From Leucocoprinus leucothites (lineage: Eukaryota; Basidiomycota; Agaricomycetes; Agaricales; Agaricaceae): a DNA stretch of 64,000 nt. The DNA is taken from NCBI GenBank assembly GCA_013368445.1, contig JAACJO010000001.1:1488001-1552000 (forward strand). Direction: 5' to 3'. Shown piece by piece: positions 56,803 through 64,000 of the stretch. The notes beneath the pieces were generated by a model. It made no database searches. It saw only the letters and a list, made by a program, of their open reading frames with translations, and had not been told where the DNA came from. How positions within the stretch are numbered: position 1 is the first letter of the stretch; every line of letters begins with the position of its first letter. The position numbers and the translations under genes were made by a program.

Positions 56803-57790
56803 ATGACTAGGTGTGTAACATTTCGTCATTCCATCATTGTCATTTGATTATAACCCGTGCAAGTGATTCCAAGACTGCAACATTGGGTGCTCGGCTCGTT
56901 GAACCTAACCAAACTTTCAACCGACGCCAATCGGACGACAGCAGCGACGATGACGACGACGCCATTTTCGCCGAGCTTGAAGCTGAAATCGAGAATGATG
57001 ACAATTATGCTATGAGAGAGCGAGGCTTAGGTGCTATCAAAAGCGAGTACGGCCGCCGCTTTACCTGACTCACCTCAACTATTCTGATGACACCATGCAG
57101 AGTGGCGAGAATGAAGAATCTGCGAGAGAACCAGCATGGTACATATTCCGAAATAACCGACGAGAAGGAGGTTATTCGAACTATTGCGTAATGCTAGACC
57201 ATTCCTCCACCAAGGCTTTGCCTGACGAAAGCTCACAACTGACAGGAGAGAACCAAGATGTGTCGTCCATTTCTACCATTCGAACTTCAAACGATGCGAA
57301 ATCATGGACAAACATCTAGCAGTTGGTCATCCACATCTGACTCTCCCTCTGATCGACTCACTAGGTTTGACAGAAACTTGCTCCCAAATATTTCCACACG
57401 CGATTCTTCCGCGTTTTTGTTGAGAACATTCCTTGGTTAGTGGAGCGACTCTCCATCAAGGTCCTCCCATGCGTGGTCTGCTTCGTCGACGGGGCATCCC
57501 GTGACAGGTGTGTCGATTTTGTTTTGTAATCTTATGTATGCTGGATTGCTTAGGACCTGGAAGGCTGATTGGCTTTGAAGAGCTCGGAAACGATGACAGT
57601 TTTGACACTGCCGTACTTGAGCTAAGGCTTCTGAACGCTGGTAAGCCCATCTTCTATCTTCATGTAGCACAAGCTTTCAATGATGATTATAGGCGCAATT
57701 GAACGACCGAGCGGAAATGCCTTCGATCCCGTGTACAAAGTCGCGAGTGCATCAGGTGGAGACGATGAGGTTTTTGATCTCGATGATTGA
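56803..57790 (+). CDS. PLP1: Phosducin-like / thioredoxin-domain protein 9 (PLP1/TXNDC9)
   Basis: Seven exons, about 225 residues. A tiny first exon (ATG ACT AG, 56803-56810) is joined to 'SDSKTATLGARLVEPNQ'. The acidic helix 'DDSSDDDDDAIFAELEAEIE', then 'MKNLRENQHGTYSEITDEKEVI', and the thioredoxin-fold blocks 'RCVVHFYHSNFKRCEIMDKHL', 'KLAPKYFHTRFFRVFVENI' and 'VLPCVVCFVDGASRDRLIGFEEL' match the TXNDC9/Plp1 family. As in other phosducin-like proteins, there is no CxxC redox motif (the site reads 'HSNF..C'). Plp1 works with the CCT chaperonin in folding tubulin and actin. Exon edges were set so that each joint keeps these blocks in frame; several introns start with less usual GT contexts. Confidence 0.85.
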
Positions 57791-58173
57791 AGTGTGTGTC
57801 CAGGTGACTTTGGTATAGCGTGGTCGTCCCTCTCGCCGGTGTGCCAATTCTCTGAACTTCTAAAAATACTCAGGGTAGAAACGTCAACTTGATCTCATCT
57901 CGCCTATGCAAACCTATAGATAGAGTGACTACAGGCTCGAACGACGGCATGTTTTCGCACAGTCTCGTCTATCCATGCATATGATAATATACTTCATGCA
58001 TCTCCACCAAAGCGAGGCTGCTTCTCCGACTTCGACGAATATGACGCGACACAATCCGCTCGCCTAGTCTCACGAAACCACATGCTGAGATTTACATGAC
58101 CCCGTCGCCTGATCTCCACTCAAACACATCAGTTCAGGGAGGGGCTAGATATAAACAGTTTTGAAACTTTGAA
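57791..58173. other. Intergenic: glutaminase promoter, with a TATAAA box
   Basis: A 383-bp spacer. A TATAAA at 58150-58155 stands only 24 bp before ATG 58174 and 42 bp before the next ATG in frame at 58192. The rest is the 3' UTR of the upstream gene. No further gene. Confidence 0.45.
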
Positions 58174-61100
58174 ATGGGCGTCTACTACAGGATGCTTCCT
58201 ACCTTCCATTGGCTGTGGACCCTACTGCTTTTTGTTGAGTCAATTCGCGCTGCAGTTACTTGGAATGCGACACCCTTCAATCCTGCTTCTTTCCCACTTG
58301 CTGTAAGGACTCCTTACCTCTCCGCATGGCTTCCCCAGGGTGCAGGTGTGTTGAAGTATATCATTTGTGTTTGTCTGTATTCACTCTCTCAACCATAGGA
58401 GCGGCTTTGAATGATGTTTGGCCGACTTTTTGGACCGGCCAAGTCAGTATCACATTTCATTGTTACATCCGTTTACCTAGCTGATATTGTCCGTATAACA
58501 GATCTTGGGCTGGGCTGGCTTCGTGAAAGTAGACGGCCAAGCTTACAGCTTTTTGGGTGCTCCCGTTGTTTCAGGTGCTTCATTCAACAAAGCCGTTCAG
58601 AAGAGTTCTCATGTAGGCATTCTACCAATGCATGGTGCTTAACTAATAACCTGGTGTCTGTACAGTTCACGGCTACACAAAGCGTCTTTGTCTTGTCGGC
58701 AGGACCTGTTGACCTCACTGTCACGTTCTTGAGCCCCGTCGAGGTGAGTTTGCTCATAATCTTCCCAGAATAACTTGTTGACTGTCACCAAGCCGACAGA
58801 TCTCGTGCGACAATCAATCCCGTTCTCCTACATGGCTGTGTCGGCAAGATCGACGGACGGTGGTACACACAGTGTTCAAGTTTACTCTGATATCAGTGCA
58901 GAGTGGGTTTCCGGAGATAATGGACTTCAAGCGACATGGAATACTTCAACTGGATCGGTTATCACACATCAAGTACAACTTGCTAACCCGGCCGTGCTTT
59001 CTGAAGTAGCTGACCACACGCAATGTATGGCCAATCCTACTTAATCTCTTCGTTCACTAAACCATGTTTTAGATGGATCTGCCTTCTATTCTACCCTCTC
59101 TGTAAACGTGCACACCTTATTGACGAGATAATCTCCACTGACTTTGGTTTTGTTTAACAGTCCGCCGGAGCCACATGGCAGAGCGGCGCGGATGTCACTG
59201 TCCGCGCACAATTCATTAATAACGGTCGACTTCCAAATACGCGGGACACAAACTTCCGGGCTATTCAAGACAACTGGCCAGTCTTTGGTTTGGCTCATGA
59301 CCTGGGCAATGTCGGTGGAACTGCTTCTGCACCCGTAGTGACTTCCGTCGGCCACATCCGTGACCCAGCTCTCAAGTATATCGTTGCTGGAGGAGGAACG
59401 CAGCTCCGTAGCGCATATTTCATGAGCAAATACTCGACTGCTGCGGCTGTGGTAAGCTCCATTGAGCATTTACTTGCATGGTTGTCCGACCAACGACGTC
59501 CAATAGATTTCCGATTTCTTGAACGATTACTCCGGTGCCTTGAACAGAGCAAACTCCTTTGACAGCAAAATCAACAGCGATGCGTCGAAGATCTCAGCGG
59601 ACTACGCAAGTGTAGTTGCTATCTCGGTCAGGCAAGCCCTTGGCGCAATCGAAATTACCATTTCAAAGAACAGTGATGGATCCTTCAACACCGGTGATGT
59701 TATTGTCTTTATGAAAGGTTCGCAAATCATTGAGAACCTACATGACAAGAACTAATTGGACTCGTAGAAATCTCCAGTGACGGGGTACGCAGTGATGCCA
59801 CAGAATGGTCCAGAGCGCTCATGTCGTACTCAGAACATCAGCACGGTTGATGTCATATTCCCAGCTTGGCCTATCCTCCTCTATACGAACCCCCAACTCG
59901 GAAAATTCCTGCTCGAAGGTTTATTCAGATACCAAGCCACCGGGCAATACCCAAACAAGTGGAGCGTGCACGATCTTGGTGAGCTCTTCTTCCGCCCATT
60001 TTCTTGGCTTAGCATAACCGAGATGGTGCAGGTTCGAGCTATCCTAACGCCCTTGGCCATAACGATGGCAGGGATGAACCCATGCCTGTGGAAGGTCCGT
60101 ATCTCGATATCTTCAAGTATCCACACACAAATACCTTATTGTAGAGAGTGGCAACATGGTTATTATGGCTCTCAGCTATGCTCAAAAGACCAACGACCTC
60201 TCCCACCTCCGACAATATGTGAGTACTCCGAAAGACTACCCTGAACACTCGCCGAAACCAAAATTACCTATCTTTAGAACGGTCTTTTGGATCAGTGGAC
60301 TCAGTTCTTGATCACAGATTCCCTTATTCCCGCGAATCAAATCAGCACTGATGACTTCGCCGGTTCACTCGCAAATCAGACCAACCTCGCCATCAAGGGC
60401 ATAGTCGGTATTAAAGCCATGTCTCAGATCGCCTCACTCTTAGGAGACTCGACTAGAGCCAATAACTACTCTGTTGGTGACTTTGCAGTGAAAAACTCGA
60501 ACTCAATTACTGACTGGAACCCCACTCTACAGTCGATTGCATCTAGCTACGTGAACCAATTCCAGACACTTGCCCGGTCAAGCAGTGGCCCGCATTTGAC
60601 GCTCTCCGTGAGTCAAAGTCATTCAGCCCCTTCTAATACATCTAATGGTCCCTTCAGTATAATAACGCGAACAGGTAAACTTTGCTTAACAGCGGAAAAT
60701 AAGTTATGGGAACTAACATTCTCCTTAAGTTGGGGCTTGACATACAACCTCTACGGTGACAAGCTTTTGAAACTCAATTTATTCCCTCAGAGTCTCTATC
60801 AACAACGTAAGGTTGACTTTCCTCATCCGCCCGGTATCCCGTATTTAGCGTCTATATCTCTTTTTTCGCAGAGACCGCCTGGTATAAAGGTGTAGCTCGT
60901 ACGTATCTCCCACATTATCTAACGTAGGGTCATAATGTAACCATTATTCAGAGCCTTTCGGCATTCCCCTGGATACACGGTACGTTCAATGGCAGCTCAC
61001 GGCGGCAGAGAACTGACATGTTCCGTCTAATTTACTGACTTCTCAGCCACACATATACTAAATCAGGTACGCAGATATGTATCATGTCCACGCAACGGGT

Positions 61101-61540
61101 CACTCATTTCTCATTCTTTTTGGTCTCACACAACTACGAAATCGCCGGCACAATTAACCGGCGCAAATTCAATATGATCTTAATATAACAAAGACTGGGA
61201 GATCTGGACAGCTGGCATCATGACTGACACGAGTGTGCGCGACTTGTTCATCTCGTCCGTGAGGAAATGGGCTGCAGATGGCCTATCCTCACAGCCACTG
61301 GGCGATTGGTACGAAACCACCAATGGCCGTCCCGAAGGCTTCCGCGCGCGCCCCGTCGTCGGTGGTCATCTCGGTAAGCTAGACTTAAACGCCCATTCAT
61401 ATATATGTATTAACGGACTATAACTTAATTTTCCACAGCACTGGTAAGTCAACCGCGCTGGGCTTGAAATTTGTCTTCGGATCTCTGACCAACGTTTTTC
61501 CCCTTCCCTGAAATATTTACGCTACTAGCTTGTATTATGA
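58174..61540 (+). CDS. gtaA: Secreted glutaminase A (GtaA-type; DUF5127-DUF4965-DUF1793)
   Basis: More than fifteen exons, roughly 690 residues. It hydrolyses L-glutamine to glutamate and ammonia outside the cell, as Aspergillus GtaA does. The N-terminus is a signal peptide (hydrophobic 'WLWTLLLFVESIRA') directly followed by mature 'AVTWNATPFNPASFPLAVRT'. Family blocks: 'VWPTFWTGQILGWAGFVKVDG', 'YIVAGGGTQLRSAYFMSKYS', 'DVIFPAWPILLYTNPQLGKF', 'YPNALGHNDGRDEPMPVEESGNM', 'QISTDDFAGSLANQTNLAIKG', 'SYNNANSWGLTYNLYGDKLL'-like and the ending 'RARPVVGGHLALLVL'. That ending needs a 5-nt micro-exon (61439-61443). The start may be 58174 or 58192 (see findings). The family is common in saprotrophic fungi and often several-copied. 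Confidence 0.86.
61439..61443 (+). other. 5-nt micro-exon of the glutaminase gene
   Basis: The bases CACTG between a clear acceptor (tccacag) and a consensus donor (gtaagt) supply 'AL' in the conserved ending 'GGHLALLVL'. Skipping them loses these residues; reading straight through gives a different tail ending at about 61467. Confidence 0.65.
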
Positions 61541-64000
61541 ATGAAGACCAAGACTTGTGTATCTGGCTGCGTTGAACTGTTTTGTGCTCCTAAATCGTTG
61601 ATATGACCGCTATGGAAATAAACGAAGTGTGACATCTGCACACGCACCACCGACAAACTGAATCCCAGCGATTGACACATACTCCTGAATGCTGCTGATC
61701 AAGGAATTCTTCTGGCTCCTATCTCACGTTCATTGCTCCCGGTGGGCTCCTATGCCATAGGCTGAACTCCGTTGAACGGCATCGCATGCGTTGCGATGAA
61801 ATGAAACGCACATGAGCAGCTATGACATACGGTTCAATTCAAAAACTCCGGTTATCTTACATCATGAAGCATTCACCACATCTCGAGCCGGATCTTGGCG
61901 GAGTGGCCGTCTGACGCAATTACATTCATATTTAAGGAACCAATGCTCGGAGAGCAGAATTCCAAGTCCAATCCTCACTATGCTTATTTTGACAGAGTTT
62001 GGTCCACTCTCCCCGCAAGAGTATAGACGCGTCTACCAGGTTGAGACTCCGCGAAGGAGTTAATTTGATAGCATTGATAGACAAGTACAGATGTATAACA
62101 CGTCGCCGGAACTTCTGTCAAATCAAAACATTACTCTCGAGGACAAAAAGGTGGGATTGACAGAGATAGCGGATTGATCGCTATTCCGAGCAGAGAGGAC
62201 TCGAGACCTTGAACAAAAGGCGTAGACAGGATCAATTAATGACAGCGCTTTACTGATATGTGATGGCGGATGTCAGGTTGGGCAGCCTGTTCTTTAAAGT
62301 TACACTTAGAGGGAATGAAAAAACCTTAAGTGCTGAGTAACCTTGACTATTTGCTGTACACTAGTACAGTATGGAGACCATGGAGCTCAAGTATCTTCTG
62401 GATCGACTTGGGATGTTGGAGAGAATCAAAAATCAGTTGGCTAGGAAATAGCAGATCGGGCGGAGAACTCTTCACCACGCACATGAGGTCAATCAACCAG
62501 ATTACAGCTCAGATCCCAGGCTAGTACACAGGTATCAACCAGAGCAAATCAATGGACTGAAAAGACCGCGCTAGCCTATGATCCACTGATGCGTCGTATA
62601 GAGTAGAAGTCAATCATGACAACGCAATGACGAGCACCAACAGATTTGACCACAATCTAAGCTGTCGCTTGACGACTCATAGATACGATAGACTCCACCA
62701 TATATGGGTTGAAATGCAAATCTGATCTCGTTGGAGTTGAGTGCGACTCCCCCTCACTGAGAACTGCCTTGGTACGTTGTCACGTCCCACGTCAAATATC
62801 TGTCGTCCTCATTTTCAACTGTTTGCACGGTCGAGTAAACCAAATACTGCGCCTCTTCTCCTTCTTTGGGGATTGAAGTGGGATCAACACTCTTGACTTT
62901 GGCCAATGAGGAGTTGGAAAGGCAGTTTTCCTCGTCGGACAACGTCGGGTTAAAGGCGACGTCGTACGTAATGTACAACACCCAGCTTCTTCAGCTCCAA
63001 AGATCTGAGTGCTGCGCGCCGTCTTTGGTAGATAGAAGCGCTGGTATGCAGCCAGATAACCGGAGATCCCTATAAATCTTGAAGCTAAGAAGCACGCGCT
63101 CAGCAAGAAGGGGTCGGCGACCCAGCAATTTAGCAGTATTCTCTAGATAAATGGCATCAACGAACGTTAAACGTCATAGAGCGACCTGAGTCGTACCTGC
63201 GGAAGGTAAAACTCAAATGCTTTCAGCCAATATATCCACGATAGTCTCACAAGGGCCCCGATGCGTGCTTTTGTCTTTACACGTGTTTGAGAAGCAACGC
63301 CAACGTCAATGCGCCAGGCGGAGTGAAGTCTTAAAGTAGGGTCCTCGTTGCACCACTGAGGAAGCCACAAGCATTCGTCAATAGAACCGGAACACTGGGA
63401 GATAAAAACATGGTGGTGGGTGGTACGGCCGTGTGGCACCACCGTAAGCCGTGAAATTGAGATTGTCACGGTGGAGTGCAGAGGCGCATCACGCGCCTAT
63501 AAAGCAAACCTACCGGATGCGAGCCCGCCAAGCTAGTATCCGGCGCCGAGACGTTGAACACGATGTCACCAGTTATTAACTGGCCTAGTGGACGCCCATG
63601 AAGCATATGAAATGAAATGGCAGGTTATACTTTATAGTCTTACTTGGGACTATAGGGGTGTTGCCACTAATTGCACTAATAGCATGGTGACCGACTACAA
63701 ACACGCTGGTTCGAGTGGCGCGGGTCGATCCTTGGGCCACGAGACACGTCGACTATCGACTATCATAGGTAGGTAGGTTGTGGTGACGGATGAAACGCGC
63801 CACAACGTAATTTGCCTCTTCCGCTCTGCGTGCTGCGACCCGTGCACGCCTTGAGGCACAGCATACATTATAGGGCAAGTGTAAGAGGTATCATTGTCAG
63901 GAACGCGCTCGTCTGGAGGGATTGAAGTGGATCGCTTAACGAGAGGAACCATGGACAAGGAACTGGTATCCTGGATGAATCAATTCCAAATCATATCTGA
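61541..64000. other. Gene-poor tail, possibly with decayed coding pieces
   Basis: The last 2.5 kb is clearly different from the rest of the window: no recognisable gene, no clean intron series. On the minus strand there are open stretches at 62754-62981 (sequence in a hydrophilic, Glu/Thr-rich frame) and 63167-63469 (ending with an amphipathic segment and a good donor). They can be partly linked through an intron but need a frameshift, so they may be remains of a gene. Nothing similar was recognised. The region may also be regulatory, or hold an RNA gene that I cannot see. Confidence 0.4.

Noticed and set aside
61885..61985. Possible tRNA remnant (ggcggagtggccg...aattccaagtcc)
   Set aside because: The 5' part resembles a Leu/Ser tRNA D-arm, but the T-arm and acceptor stem do not pair. 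It may be chance or a decayed copy; not supported.
63690..63735. tRNA-like stretch with a GGTTCGAG T-loop-type sequence
   Set aside because: The sequence contains a T-loop-like word, but I could not form a matching acceptor stem, D-arm or anticodon stem around it, so no tRNA is called.

Overview
The window is nuclear DNA from a filamentous basidiomycete, most likely an agaricomycete (mushroom-forming) fungus. Nearly every gene is broken by many short (about 45-60 nt) GT-AG introns with CTRAY-like branch sites. Intergenic gaps are small, and the gene set is typical eukaryotic housekeeping of fungal type: Fmp27, DUF2985, Ran1-like kinase, fungal glutaminase A, URA3 and cobalamin-independent MET6. 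I cannot name the genus from sequence alone. There are no confident mobile elements, tRNA or rRNA genes, CRISPR arrays or secondary-metabolite clusters.

Layout. 0-10.4 kb: 3' end of RPL6 (eL6), COX18 (+), centromeric histone CENP-A (-), a Gfd2-type exonuclease-fold protein (+), ceramide synthase LAG1 (-), RNA exonuclease REX3 (+) and a PHAF1/UPF0183 protein (-). 10.5-25.3 kb: DNA polymerase epsilon subunit B (DPB2), the giant bridge-like lipid-transfer protein FMP27/BLTP2 (9.4 kb) and a DUF2985 membrane protein, all on +. 25.3-33.2 kb: URA3 (-) and PUS7 (+) from a 108-bp divergent promoter, an MFSD10-like transporter (+) and inositol-phosphoceramide mannosyltransferase SUR1 (-). 34.1-41.1 kb: SWT1 and PCF11 (both -), RPL9 (+) and STE14 (-). 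41.2-49.0 kb: mitochondrial EF-G2 (MEF2, +), an acidic orphan protein (-), a xylitol/sorbitol-type dehydrogenase (-) and a Ran1-like kinase (+). 49.3-61.5 kb: MET6 (+), CPD photolyase (-), Pelota/DOM34 (-), a phosducin-like/TXNDC9 protein (+) and secreted glutaminase A (+). 61.5-64 kb is gene-poor, with at most decayed coding pieces.

How the genes relate. These are independent transcription units, many paired head-to-head or tail-to-tail. Loose themes are sphingolipid and bulk lipid metabolism (LAG1, SUR1, FMP27), RNA processing and surveillance (REX3, SWT1, PCF11, PUS7, DOM34), the translation machinery (RPL6, RPL9, MEF2) and chromosome or DNA maintenance (CENP-A, DPB2, photolyase). Gene models were made by reading exons by eye and joining them at splice sites that keep family-conserved sequence continuous. 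Internal exon edges are inferred and not supported by RNA. I found no novel multi-gene system. The most interesting items are splicing oddities (micro-exons of 5 and 17 nt, a 35-nt intron, two GC-AG introns), RGG insertions in PUS7, a possible dual-targeted photolyase and one conserved-looking orphan nuclear protein.
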